A stretch of 64,000 nt of DNA from Stieleria tagensis (GTDB lineage: Bacteria > Planctomycetota > Planctomycetia > Pirellulales > Pirellulaceae), in assembly GCF_024129865.1 (NCBI RefSeq), contig NZ_JAMYFE010000046.1, forward strand, positions 1 to 64,000, given 5' to 3'. The notes below the pieces were generated by a model. That model was not told where the DNA came from and searched no databases. It saw only the letters and a program-made list of their open reading frames with translations. Positions within the stretch are counted from its first letter, which is position 1. The number at the start of each line of letters is the position of its first letter. The position numbers and the translations under genes are program-made. Below are positions 9,355-18,346 of the stretch, in pieces.

Positions 9355-10080
9355 ATGCCCACCTCGATCTTTCTGAAACGCTGCCAGGAACTGGCGGCTC
9401 AGCTTTCGCCGCCGCCGGTCGATCAAGGGGAACCCGCTCCGGAAAGTTCGGAATCAGAGTCGCTGATTGGTTTTTTCCAATTGTTTCGCCCCCGCGGTGA
9501 CCATTTGGGCGATCTTTTGGAAACGCTGCCGGCGGGTGATCAATTGGCGGACCGCATGCAATTGGTGTTTGATGTCGCCGGCGATGACCGGCGCCCCCAG
9601 GGTGGACGGGACGCATTCTTCATCGTTCGCCAACCCGCCCCGCTGCCGGTCGAACAGGCCGAGCATCACGCGCTGTCCTGGATCGACGGCCTGCGGCAAA
9701 TCGCCCTGGCGGTCGGCGACCAGGAAATGGTGGATGGACTGGATCAACCGCCGAAAATCCGAGTTCTCGAAGGCATTCCCCCGAAACATCCGAAACAGCC
9801 CGAAGAACAGAGTCCGCTTTTGAAACTAATTCAAAATCGCGGCGCCGAATTGACCGCCGAGATTTCGAATGTCGATCCCCATGCCGCACTGCTTCGGCCG
9901 GCGTATTACTTCGTCGCCTGTGACACGATGCTACGCGACTATTTGATGTGGCCGCTCTACGCCGTCAGCACTGGATTGGCAGACCCGCTGCGAGGTTACT
10001 TTCAATTGTGGGCTCACGGCGTGAAGTACCGTGTTTTCCGCAATGACCAAATCGACCTGTATCTGCCACGTCTGAATTAG
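9355..10080 (+). CDS. Hypothetical protein
   Basis: I do not recognise this 241-aa protein. There is no signal peptide, no membrane segment and no catalytic motif I can name. It is acidic and Pro-rich in the first 40 residues, and the middle carries DAFFIVRQP and PPKIRVLEGIPP. The C-terminal 70 residues look folded (ALLRPAYYFVACDTMLRDYLMWPLY, quoted in parts: LLRPAYYFVACDTML then RDYLMWPLY). I chose the ATG giving MPTSIFLKRC; an in-frame TTG 33 bases upstream is possible. It ends three bases from the convergent esterase. Codon use looks like its neighbours, so it is probably a real lineage-specific gene. Confidence 0.7.
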   Translation: MPTSIFLKRCQELAAQLSPPPVDQGEPAPESSESESLIGFFQLFRPRGDHLGDLLETLPAGDQLADRMQLVFDVAGDDRRPQGGRDAFFIVRQPAPLPVEQAEHHALSWIDGLRQIALAVGDQEMVDGLDQPPKIRVLEGIPPKHPKQPEEQSPLLKLIQNRGAELTAEISNVDPHAALLRPAYYFVACDTMLRDYLMWPLYAVSTGLADPLRGYFQLWAHGVKYRVFRNDQIDLYLPRLN

Positions 10081-10083
10081 GGT

Positions 10084-11169
10084 TCAGTTGCTCTCGGGAT
10101 AGCCCTGCCACATCCAAACCAGGGTGTCGGCAAGCGTGTGCTGGAACACTTTGCCATCGCAGTGACGGGTGTCACGACTGAAAACAAAACGATAGTCGTA
10201 GCCTTTGGCCTGAAGCGCAGCGGCGGTGCGTCGGTTGGCCATCACCCAGTTGTGATAGGTGCTTTCGGGGTCGTTGGCTCGATTGTCGTTTTCAGAAACA
10301 TGGGTGAAAATTCGCAGCGGCTTCTTGTCGCTATTCTCGATCAGCTTCATCCCCGAATGGTATTCCCAGGCGCCCAAGGGATAGTCGGCTTCTTCGGGCG
10401 CATCATCGTCTTGTTGATCGACAAAGGTTCCCGAATAAGTGATCAGCCGACGGAATAAATCAGGGCGGAACCAACCCATTGTCAGCGCCGCTGCGCCACC
10501 GGAACTGCACCCCATCGCGGCGCGTCCCCAGGGGTTATCGGTGAAGGCGATGTTGGGATAGGCCGCTTTGATTTCGGGACGATTCAATACCGCCGGTAAT
10601 ACTTCGTCATTGATAAATCGGGCCAGTCGATCCGACATCGTGTCATACTCCAATCCCCGCTCACTGCCTTTGCCGTCATCGCCACCGTTTTGAACCGCGA
10701 TCGTGATGAATGCCGGCAGACGACGTTCGGGGTCCTTGGAAATGCTTAGGTTGTCGACTGCGTTGCGAACCAGGTCTAACCGGCTCGGCCCGTCGTGCGT
10801 GACCAAAATCGGTGCCGCTGTGCCGTCTTGGTAGGCCGCCGGGATATACACCGAGATCTTGCGCTGCGTGCGAACCTTTTTACGCGGGCTGAGTGTGGAA
10901 TCATCACCGCGAAAGATCTTGCTCTCGGCCAGTGGCATCGTGAACTCAAACAGTTTCCCCTTCGGATTCCCTTGGTCGGTCAAATCAGGATCGATCGGGT
11001 AGTCCGGTCCGACTGTGAAATCGCCATTCCCGTTGGCAGAATGGGTTTCGGTCGCGGTGTTTTGCGCTAGCGGATCGGCGGCGCAGAGCGGTTTCATGGC
11101 GGTGCCAAGCGAGAGCAGGCCGACTGCGCACGCGATTTGGATCAATCGACAGAACAGGTTGCAAATCAT
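10084..11169 (-). CDS. Secreted esterase, alpha/beta-hydrolase (PF00756-like)
   Basis: The 361-aa precursor begins with a signal peptide (hydrophobic stretch around residues 9-24, ending near CAADP). The mature part resembles the putative esterase family that includes enterochelin esterase and antigen 85. The nucleophile elbow G-C-S-S-G-G puts the catalytic serine at residue 222, with VYIPAAYQDG near the start of the fold and the likely catalytic histidine in SRDTRHCDGKVF near the C-terminus. ILVTHDGPS is the expected oxyanion-region strand. The substrate is unknown; many planctomycetes have such proteins with polysaccharide esterase roles. Start is the first ATG and no clear ribosome binding site is visible. 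It diverges from the fusion gene to its right. Confidence 0.82.
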   Translation of the reverse strand: MICNLFCRLIQIACAVGLLSLGTAMKPLCAADPLAQNTATETHSANGNGDFTVGPDYPIDPDLTDQGNPKGKLFEFTMPLAESKIFRGDDSTLSPRKKVRTQRKISVYIPAAYQDGTAAPILVTHDGPSRLDLVRNAVDNLSISKDPERRLPAFITIAVQNGGDDGKGSERGLEYDTMSDRLARFINDEVLPAVLNRPEIKAAYPNIAFTDNPWGRAAMGCSSGGAAALTMGWFRPDLFRRLITYSGTFVDQQDDDAPEEADYPLGAWEYHSGMKLIENSDKKPLRIFTHVSENDNRANDPESTYHNWVMANRRTAAALQAKGYDYRFVFSRDTRHCDGKVFQHTLADTLVWMWQGYPESN

Positions 11170-11285
11170 AGCGGTGGTTGGGGCGAGTGCAGGGAGAAAG
11201 GGGAGAATCGTTGCACGACAATTTAAAGGATGCCGTCGTGATAAACTACACAGCGGTCACATTTCGATTCTCACATGGTTTTCCA

Positions 11286-13109
11286 ATGAATGCGTCAAAG
11301 TCTCTGTGCGTGGTGATTGTGTTGCTGTTGTGGGGCGGAGTGGCGACTGCCGACGAAACGTTAAAAGTCATCTCCCACAACGTCTGGTACGGATTCACCA
11401 AAAAATCGCAGCCGCGACACAGCAATTGGCTTGAGTGGATGAACACTCAACAACCCGATGTGGTGTCGCTGCAAGAACTTAATGGCTACACCCCGGAATC
11501 ACTTGCCAGTGACGCGGCGGTTTGGGGGCATCAACATGTTGAACTATTGAAGGAATCGGGTTTCTCGACAGGAATCACATCCCGTTATCCGATCACCGAC
11601 GTGCGCCGCATTCAAGACGGAATGCACCATGGTTTGTTGCGTTGTCGCATCCGTGGCATCTGGTTCTACGTCATTCATTTTCATCCCTCCAACTACGCCC
11701 GGCGGATCGACGAAGCCGGCCTGTTGCAGGCCGATGTGGCCACGCTGCCAGAATCCGATCCGAAGATCCTATTGGCCGGCGACTTCAATGGTTTTTCTCC
11801 GTTGGATCGCCAGCATTACCAGTCCGACGAGCAACTGGTCCCGTTTTTTGAAATGCTTGACCAGCGTGACGCTGGTGCCAAGAACCTGAACGCCGGGCAG
11901 TTGGACTATGGCGGGTTGCAGGCGATCGCAGATCAAGGTTATGTCGATTTAGTCGACCGCTTTCGAACGCCGGAGCAACCGTTTGTCGGCACCTTTCCGA
12001 CCCCACTGGTCAGTGACCAAAACCATGGAACCGACCGACGACTGGATTACCTGTTCGCCAGTCCCAATTTGGTTGACGAGGTGGTGTCGGCGGAAATCCT
12101 AAAAGATCAAACGACGTTGATGTTGTCTGACCATCTGCCGATCACTGCCACCCTGCGTGTGAAGTCCGATGCCACCGCATCGGACTCGGTGGCGGTGTTT
12201 CGCGGCCCACCGGAACTGTTGCAAGAACAAGGGGCCGGCGAAGGACCTGCCTGGCATCCGCGGTTGGGTTTATTGACCAGTGGCGATGGCAATATCAATC
12301 GCCGCAGCAAATCGGGTGAGACGTCTGTCTTTCGCGCCGGTGCCGGTTCAAACGGGTTGATGTTTGATCGTAGCGGTCGACTGGTGGTTTGCGAAAACGT
12401 TCGACGACGGATCACGCGGATCGAAGTCGATGGATCAGTCGCTGTCCTGGTCGACCAATTCGATGGCAAAAAATTCAACCAACCCAACGATCTGACCCTC
12501 GATTCACACAACCGGATTTACTTTACGGACCCCTGCTATGGTGATCGCAGCGGGATGGAATTGATCGATGCCGACGGTCAGCCGATCGAAGGGGTCTATC
12601 GGATTGATCCGGATGGAACGGTTAGCCGAATCATTACGCATCAGGTGGATCGGCCCAACGGATTGGTGGTCACCGCCGACGACCAATATTTGTTCGTCGC
12701 TGACAACAATAACTCTGCCGGCGGAGCTCGAAAACTGTGGCGTTTCCGTTTGTTGGACGACGGTACGGTCGATTTCGAAAGCCAACGATTGATGCATGAC
12801 TGGAAAACCACCCGGGGTCCCGATGGGATGAAACTCGATGCGTCTGGCCGCTTGTACGTCGCAGCCGGATTGAATCATCCCAATCCGCCGAACGAAACAG
12901 CCGACAAACCCACAGCTGGGATCTATGTTTTTGATGTCGACGGTCAGCTGTTGGATTTTGTTGCCATTGGACGTGACGAAACCACTAACTGTGCCTTTGG
13001 CGGCGACGATCTGCGGACGTTGTACGTCACCGCCGGTGGCACGCTTTGGCAGATCCCCACCTCCGAGCCTGGCAATCCAGTTTGGCCCGTTGTCAGCACC
13101 CAAAACTAA
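11286..13109 (+). CDS. Fusion of endonuclease/exonuclease/phosphatase and SMP-30-like domains
   Basis: This 607-aa precursor starts with a signal peptide (MNASKSLCVVIVLLLWGGVA). Residues about 23-300 form an endonuclease/exonuclease/phosphatase fold with the motifs SHNVWYG, SLQELNG, YVIHFHPSN, LAGDFNG and LSDHLPI, which are its metal and catalytic residues. Residues about 325-605 form a six-bladed SMP-30/gluconolactonase/LRE-like propeller, with GPAWHPRLGLL, FNQPNDLTLDSHNRIYFTDP and DRPNGLVVTADDQYLFVADN. So a phosphoesterase and a probable lactonase or sugar-binding propeller are exported as one chain. The start was taken at MNASK, because the longer frame lacks a signal-like N-terminus. The substrate is unknown; both halves keep their key motifs, so the fusion looks functional rather than an error. 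Confidence 0.88.
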   Translation: MNASKSLCVVIVLLLWGGVATADETLKVISHNVWYGFTKKSQPRHSNWLEWMNTQQPDVVSLQELNGYTPESLASDAAVWGHQHVELLKESGFSTGITSRYPITDVRRIQDGMHHGLLRCRIRGIWFYVIHFHPSNYARRIDEAGLLQADVATLPESDPKILLAGDFNGFSPLDRQHYQSDEQLVPFFEMLDQRDAGAKNLNAGQLDYGGLQAIADQGYVDLVDRFRTPEQPFVGTFPTPLVSDQNHGTDRRLDYLFASPNLVDEVVSAEILKDQTTLMLSDHLPITATLRVKSDATASDSVAVFRGPPELLQEQGAGEGPAWHPRLGLLTSGDGNINRRSKSGETSVFRAGAGSNGLMFDRSGRLVVCENVRRRITRIEVDGSVAVLVDQFDGKKFNQPNDLTLDSHNRIYFTDPCYGDRSGMELIDADGQPIEGVYRIDPDGTVSRIITHQVDRPNGLVVTADDQYLFVADNNNSAGGARKLWRFRLLDDGTVDFESQRLMHDWKTTRGPDGMKLDASGRLYVAAGLNHPNPPNETADKPTAGIYVFDVDGQLLDFVAIGRDETTNCAFGGDDLRTLYVTAGGTLWQIPTSEPGNPVWPVVSTQN

Positions 13110-13165
13110 CGTTGCGACTGAACACCGACGTCGCTTCTACAATTCACTCACCTTGGAATTTGATC

Positions 13166-13546
13166 GTGTTGTATCGCGCCCTCGCAGCCTGTGTTGTCAC
13201 CGTTTGCCTGTGCTGTCAATTCGCACCGGGCGCAAGTCCCGTTGGCCGCTGGGGTGGCAGTTGGAGCAGTCAATCGACGGGCCATCAAGGTGCTCTGCGA
13301 GCTCGCATCCGCCAGGTCGATTCGAATACCTATCGCGCGCTGTTTGCCGGACGCTTTGCCAAAGTCATCCCGTTCGTCTATCCCGCTAAATTGCAGCGGG
13401 TTCCCGGGACCTGCAACACCTATCAGTCATCGACACGTTTGCCGCTGATGGGCGAATACCGGATGACCGCAACGGTCAGTGAACATCATTTTCACGCCAC
13501 CTTTCAAGGCCGCAAAGATCGCGGCGTGTTCGAAATGTCGCGTTAG
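13166..13546 (+). CDS. Small secreted hypothetical protein
   Basis: A 126-aa product with a hydrophobic, Cys-containing signal-like N-terminus (LYRALAACVVTVCLCCQFAPGA) and a mature part rich in aromatic and basic residues: GRWGGSWSSQSTGHQGALRARI, given in parts as GRWGGSWSS and GHQGALRARI, then TYRALFAGRFAKVIPFVY. No ATG is near; I chose the GTG, with a TTG two codons upstream equally possible. Planctomycetes have short secreted proteins of this GxWxGxWxS type of unknown function. It follows the fusion gene by 56 bases and converges with the thioredoxin-like gene. Confidence 0.6.
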   Translation: MLYRALAACVVTVCLCCQFAPGASPVGRWGGSWSSQSTGHQGALRARIRQVDSNTYRALFAGRFAKVIPFVYPAKLQRVPGTCNTYQSSTRLPLMGEYRMTATVSEHHFHATFQGRKDRGVFEMSR

Positions 13547-13570
13547 CATCTCACCCGCAGGATGCTGATC

Positions 13571-14662
13571 TCATGCGTCTTCGGCCAATAGCTCATTCAC
13601 GACGCCCTCGATGACTTTGTCTTCGGTGGCACCTTTCCAATTCATTTCGCCTTGCCACCAGTGGCGGATGTAGCCGTTCTTGTCGACCACATACACCGTC
13701 GGCCACATCGTGTTTCCCCAAGCCTTCCAATTCTCGGATTGCAGATCAACCACGATTGGAAATTCGAATTCTCGCTCTTGGGCGGCCGATTTGACAGCGT
13801 CAATATCGCGCTCACGCGGGGTCTCCGGTGTTTGAATGCCGATCACCACCACGCCCTTGTCAGTTAACTCCCGGTGCCAACGTCGGTAGATTTCAAAGTT
13901 TGCATGACAATTGTGACATTGAAAGGCATAGAAGTGCACCAAGACCACTTTGCCGCGCAGTTGTTTCATTTGCAGCGGCGATGAATTGATCCAGTGCTCG
14001 ACATCCACAAACTCCGGAGCCATCGGATAGATTCGTTTCAGTTTGGTCGTGTCGAACCGTTCGCCCAACAGCGCACTGAGTTTCTGGCGCTGTGCCGGCT
14101 GGACAAACTTTGTCAAACCCTCCCGTTCGGCTGCGATCACCTGCTTGGCCTGGTCCTTTAGATCCGCGATCGCTGGATCGCCATACTCGGTACGGCTCAT
14201 TTTTTTCTCAACGGCTTGCACGTCGCGTGCAAGTTTTGCCAGCGATGCTTGCTGATCCGGCTGGAGCCCAATTTTTTTCGCAACATCGGGACGCAACAAG
14301 ATTCGGCCCGCTTGAGAATAGTATTCCAGTTGTTGAAGCCGTTGTTGCTGTGCCGGTTTGGTGTTGGCGGCAAACCACTGCCAAATCCGACTTTCAAGTT
14401 CGTTCAGGACCGGTGTTTGCTGGTCCATCGGTAGAATCCGAGACGAAAACCAACGGCTGTCGATCTCCGCGAAAACGCCCTCCAAATCAGTGACCTGCGA
14501 TTCGGTCAAGTCCAGCTCTTGGTGAACCAGCGGGTCATGGACCAAACGCAACAGATTGCGCGGGATCAAATCTTGATACTGTCCAAAATCGACCGTCGAA
14601 TCTGCAGCTGCCGGATGGATCGTGAAAACCAACAGCAGTAAACAAAGCAATGGTGTCTTCAT
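13571..14662 (-). CDS. Secreted thioredoxin-like (TlpA/redoxin) protein with extra N-terminal domain
   Basis: The 363-aa precursor has a signal peptide (MKTPLLCLLLLVFTIHPAAA). Residues about 20-200 are a charged helical region of unknown function. From about residue 220 a TlpA/AhpC-type redoxin domain follows: VVLVHFYAFQCHNCHAN with the redox pair Cys249 and Cys252 (C-H-N-C), IGIQTPETP, and WPTVYVVDKNGYIRHWWQGE with the cis-proline. Such periplasmic proteins reduce disulfides or support cytochrome c maturation. The start was taken at MKTPLL since the 23 codons before it are not signal-like. A redox role fits the several c-type haem proteins nearby but is an inference. Confidence 0.83.
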   Translation of the reverse strand: MKTPLLCLLLLVFTIHPAAADSTVDFGQYQDLIPRNLLRLVHDPLVHQELDLTESQVTDLEGVFAEIDSRWFSSRILPMDQQTPVLNELESRIWQWFAANTKPAQQQRLQQLEYYSQAGRILLRPDVAKKIGLQPDQQASLAKLARDVQAVEKKMSRTEYGDPAIADLKDQAKQVIAAEREGLTKFVQPAQRQKLSALLGERFDTTKLKRIYPMAPEFVDVEHWINSSPLQMKQLRGKVVLVHFYAFQCHNCHANFEIYRRWHRELTDKGVVVIGIQTPETPRERDIDAVKSAAQEREFEFPIVVDLQSENWKAWGNTMWPTVYVVDKNGYIRHWWQGEMNWKGATEDKVIEGVVNELLAEDA

Positions 14663-14858
14663 TGTGTGGGCCTGTCGCAACGAGTTTCGATGGGAGACAT
14701 CCCGCCCGGGATGCTCTGGGCCGGTCGTCATCCGCGTTGTCGGTTCGCAACAGAGACAATCCCAGTCAATTTGTTGTTAATGGTCAAACACACGCCCGAT
14801 CCGCCTGGGATTCGGAATCATTCTTGCCAACACATCGCGGCAACGTGGATCGTCACGT

Positions 14859-16109
14859 TCATTTGGAAATCAAGTACAGATCAGATTTGCTGCGGAGAAT
14901 CATTTGGTCATCGACCACCGCCGGCGACGCCATGAACCCATCGCCGAGCTGTGTCTTGGCCAATTCATCGTAGCTGTCGCCAGGCCGGAGCGTCAAAATC
15001 TCGCCTTCGATGCTGAACATGTAAATCCGTCCGGCGGCGTAGATCGGTGATGCAGCAAAGGATCCGCCGGCGCGTTTTTGCCAAACCACGTCACCGGTTT
15101 TCGGATCTCGCGCGGAAATCACGCCGTCGTCACTGTTCATGTACATCAATCCGTCAACCATCAGCGGGGACGATTTTTTGGCCACGCTCTTGCGTCCCGA
15201 CCACTCGATGCCCGATCCGGTCAAATCTCCTTTACCGCCCAACCGCACGGCGACCATGGATCCCATGCCGTTGGTCAGAAACACCAGCCCGTCGTCGATC
15301 AACGGTCTCGCCGACGCGTTCATTCCGCCGTGATACACGATCCACAACCGTTCACCGGTGGCCGGATCAAATGCTTCGGTCGCCACCGCGCTGGGATAGA
15401 TCAATTGTGGTTGGCCGTCGACGTCGACCACATGCCCGGTGCAGTAGGCCTTCATTTGGTCGCCGTTGTCCGTTCCGTAATCAATTTGACGCGACTGTTT
15501 CCAAATCGTTTTGCCGGTCTCGCTATCGAACGCCACCACGTACTGCACGTCGAACCCGTCATAGGCAACAATCAATTTGCCATCGTACAAAATCGGTGAC
15601 GACGCTGGCCCACGGTGGTGATCACATTCCAAATCCTGACGCTGCCATATCACATCGGCACTGCGGGTGTCCAAGCAGGCGGTCAAATAGCTGCCGAAAT
15701 GAACATACACGTGTCCTGATTCGATCACTGGCGTGGGCGTTGCGTAGCTGTTCATCGCATGGCAGAACGCCGGCGATTCGTTTGTCACCAAGACCTTGTC
15801 GTGGACAATGTCCCCGCTGGCTCGGTCCACACAGATCACCGACATTTCCTTGCCGTCTTCGGTCGCCGTGGTCAGCCAAATCTGGTCGCCCCAGACCACC
15901 GGCGATGACCAGCCCTTGCCGTGAATCGCGGTTTTCCATTTCACCACCGACTGATCGATACTGATTGGCAAATCCGCATCGGCGGCATGGCCGTCACCCT
16001 GGGGGCCACGAAATTCTGGCCATTGATCGGGATGTTGTACGGGCTGCTGCTCAGCGGCTGAGAGAACCGAACTGACAGCTATCAACAACATTGCGATTGC
16101 GTTTCGCAT
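14859..16109 (-). CDS. Secreted PQQ-like beta-propeller protein
   Basis: This 416-aa precursor has a signal peptide (MRNAIAMLLIAVSSVLSA) and repeated PQQ-type blades, for example SSPVVWGDQIWLTT, SSPILYDGKLIVAYDG, SSPLMVDGLMYMNSDD and ASPAVVDDQMILRS, with the Ala-x-Asp-x-x-T-G-x-x-x-W turn (FDSETGKTIWK, RDPKTGDVVWQK). It begins with WPEFRGPQGDGHA, a common planctomycete start of these propellers. BamB-like and quinoprotein dehydrogenase domains share this fold; catalytic residues of a true PQQ enzyme are not obvious, so binding or scaffolding is likely. I used the ATG rather than the TTG five codons earlier. Confidence 0.85.
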   Translation of the reverse strand: MRNAIAMLLIAVSSVLSAAEQQPVQHPDQWPEFRGPQGDGHAADADLPISIDQSVVKWKTAIHGKGWSSPVVWGDQIWLTTATEDGKEMSVICVDRASGDIVHDKVLVTNESPAFCHAMNSYATPTPVIESGHVYVHFGSYLTACLDTRSADVIWQRQDLECDHHRGPASSPILYDGKLIVAYDGFDVQYVVAFDSETGKTIWKQSRQIDYGTDNGDQMKAYCTGHVVDVDGQPQLIYPSAVATEAFDPATGERLWIVYHGGMNASARPLIDDGLVFLTNGMGSMVAVRLGGKGDLTGSGIEWSGRKSVAKKSSPLMVDGLMYMNSDDGVISARDPKTGDVVWQKRAGGSFAASPIYAAGRIYMFSIEGEILTLRPGDSYDELAKTQLGDGFMASPAVVDDQMILRSKSDLYLISK

Positions 16110-16288
16110 AAACAAATTGCCCAACGGTGGTGTATCGGAAACTGCTTTGACGGATCACCTGGGGCCGCCAAACAGGGTTGGATTTTCAACGCTTTAACAT
16201 CCATTGTATCTGACAATCCTACAATGGATCGTCCCCCCGCTCGCGTCAATCGCGAGACCTGCTGTTTCGATGCCTTTGGACTGTTCTC

Positions 16289-18109
16289 ATGAGACACACG
16301 ATTTTGTCACTCGCACTGATCCTGATCCACTTGCATGGCCCCGGTTTGGCCCAGGAAATTCAGCCGCTCGCGGCACCGCTGCGGCTGCCACCGCGGCAAC
16401 CGGTTGATCTGGCGCAAGGGTCGGCGGGCGTCGTAGCCAGTGCCTCGCCATTGGCGTCAGCGATTGGCTGTGACTGTTTGGCCGACGGGGGGAATGCGGT
16501 CGATGCCGCCATCGCGGTGGGTTTTGCGCTGGCTGTGACTTGGCCGGAAGCCGGAAACTTGGGGGGCGGAGGATTCATGCTGGTCGCACCTGCCGGTTCC
16601 GAAGAACCATCGGCCGATCGAATCGTCCGCTGTATCGACTATCGCGAGACAGCGCCGTCGGCTGCCACGGAAGACAGTTTCGTCAACTGGACCGACAGAC
16701 GTCACCCGCGAATGGCCGGCACACCGGGAACCGTGCGCGGATTTGAATCGGCACACCGCCGCTACGGTTCGATGCCTTGGAAACGGTTGATCGAACCGTC
16801 GATCCGATTGGCCCGCGAAGGCTTTTTGGTCGACCGCTATTTGGCCTATTCGCTGAACTCGGTGCTCAGTGACCCATTGATTCGAGACCACGATCGGTAC
16901 GCAGAATTTCGCCGCGTCTACCAACATCCCAGCCACTCGCTGTGGCGGCCCGGTGACCGACTGCTGCAACCGGATCTGGCCAAGACACTCGAAACGATTG
17001 CCGAAAACGGCGCCGATGGCTTCTACACCGGCCGTGTGGCCGACGCGATCGATCGTCAAATGCGCAGCGACGATGGACTGATCTCACGACAAGACTTACA
17101 TGACTATCAACCTGTCGTACGCACAGCGATTGAGCGTTCGGTCCTGGGGTATCAAGTCTTCGGCGCACCGCCACCAAGCTCCGGCGGACTGACCGTGGGA
17201 TTGCAGCTGAAGATGATCGAGTCACTTGGTTTGCAACCTCAGGCTGACGTGCCCTGGACGGTCGACCACTTGCATCTAATGTCCGAGGTCATGCGACGCG
17301 CTTTTCGTCAACGCGCTGCGTTCTTGGGCGACCCCGATTTTTCGACGCTACAACTGGACGGGTTCAGCGATCAAGCCGCCGCCAGACTTGCCGCTGAAAT
17401 TGACCATCGGCATGCCACACCCAGCGGCGAACTGGCCGGCGACATCGCACTGACCGATGGTCCCTACGAGAGTGAGCAAACGACGCACTACTCAGTCATC
17501 GATGCCACTGGAATGGCCGTCAGTAACACCACCACGTTGGAACAATCGTTTGGCAGCCTGTCTGTGGTCGCTGGATGTGGATTTCTCTTAAATAACGAAA
17601 TGGGGGATTTCAATTGGCGCCCTGGTTACACCAACACCGAGGGTGCGATCGGTACCTCAGCCAACCTGGTCGCACCGGGCAAACGCATGCTCAGTTCGAT
17701 GTCGCCGACGATCGTCAAACAAGACGGCAAAGTGCGGTTGATTGTGGGCAGTCCCGGCGGGCGGACGATCATCAATAGTGTCTGCGAGACGATCGTTCAG
17801 ACGTTGTTGTTTGATCGATCACTCGCCGACGCAGTCGACGCGCCACGGTTTCATCATCAATGGTTTCCCGACGCGATCTATCTGGAAGGCTTCGATCCGC
17901 AGGCCTACAGCGGCATGATCGGGCCACTCCAGTCGCGCGGTCATGTCGTGATCCAAACGCCAGGAAGGCGTCAGGGTGCTGTCAACGCCATCGAAGTCGA
18001 TCTCGATTCCGGCATCGCCACCGCCGTCGCCGATTGGCGCCGCGGTGGCGCCGCGCGAGCGGTGCGATCAAAACCGGTTGCAAATCCAACCGCCAGTCGA
18101 GCACGCTGA
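16289..18109 (+). CDS. ggt: Gamma-glutamyltransferase
   Basis: The 606-aa precursor has a signal peptide (MRHTILSLALILIHLHGPGLA) and the complete gamma-glutamyltransferase architecture. The large subunit carries ASASPLASAIGCDCLADGGNAVDAA, seen in parts as GCDCLADGGNAVDAA, and NLGGGGFMLV. Autoprocessing occurs before the N-terminal nucleophile threonine, here Thr398 in ESEQTTHYSVID. The small subunit has MLSSMSPTIV and GSPGGRTIINSV, which bind the gamma-glutamyl group. It hydrolyses or transfers the gamma-glutamyl group of glutathione in the periplasm. Length is normal. The gene stands alone. Confidence 0.94.
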   Translation: MRHTILSLALILIHLHGPGLAQEIQPLAAPLRLPPRQPVDLAQGSAGVVASASPLASAIGCDCLADGGNAVDAAIAVGFALAVTWPEAGNLGGGGFMLVAPAGSEEPSADRIVRCIDYRETAPSAATEDSFVNWTDRRHPRMAGTPGTVRGFESAHRRYGSMPWKRLIEPSIRLAREGFLVDRYLAYSLNSVLSDPLIRDHDRYAEFRRVYQHPSHSLWRPGDRLLQPDLAKTLETIAENGADGFYTGRVADAIDRQMRSDDGLISRQDLHDYQPVVRTAIERSVLGYQVFGAPPPSSGGLTVGLQLKMIESLGLQPQADVPWTVDHLHLMSEVMRRAFRQRAAFLGDPDFSTLQLDGFSDQAAARLAAEIDHRHATPSGELAGDIALTDGPYESEQTTHYSVIDATGMAVSNTTTLEQSFGSLSVVAGCGFLLNNEMGDFNWRPGYTNTEGAIGTSANLVAPGKRMLSSMSPTIVKQDGKVRLIVGSPGGRTIINSVCETIVQTLLFDRSLADAVDAPRFHHQWFPDAIYLEGFDPQAYSGMIGPLQSRGHVVIQTPGRRQGAVNAIEVDLDSGIATAVADWRRGGAARAVRSKPVANPTASRAR

Positions 18110-18247
18110 GAGCCTTTTAAACAAGACCTCGACAGTGGCCTTCTGTGTCAATGCATTGACAGGTGTTAAGCGGGCAAGAGCGTGATGTTTGAAAGTCGCA
18201 ATGGCGTGGCCGCGAGAAATGCAACAGCATGGGATCTCATTCAGCGC

Positions 18248-18294
18248 AAAAAACGACCGTGCCGCAAGGCTTCGCAGCCTGCTTGCACGGTCGT
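18248..18294 (-). terminator. Intrinsic terminator of the repeat-protein gene
   Basis: On the minus strand ACGACCGTGC (18285-18294) pairs with GCACGGTCGT (18253-18262), with further pairing inside the loop, followed by five T. It lies about 50 bases after the stop of the Asn/Gly/Gln repeat protein. Confidence 0.85.
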
Positions 18295-18346
18295 CATGTT
18301 GCAAGCTTCCCAGAAAGCTCGCTAGACCAGATGAGCTCGGTTCAGA

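Noticed and set aside
13547-13570. Possible terminator between two convergent genes (AGCATC paired with GATGCT)
   Set aside because: Only six paired bases and no T-run.
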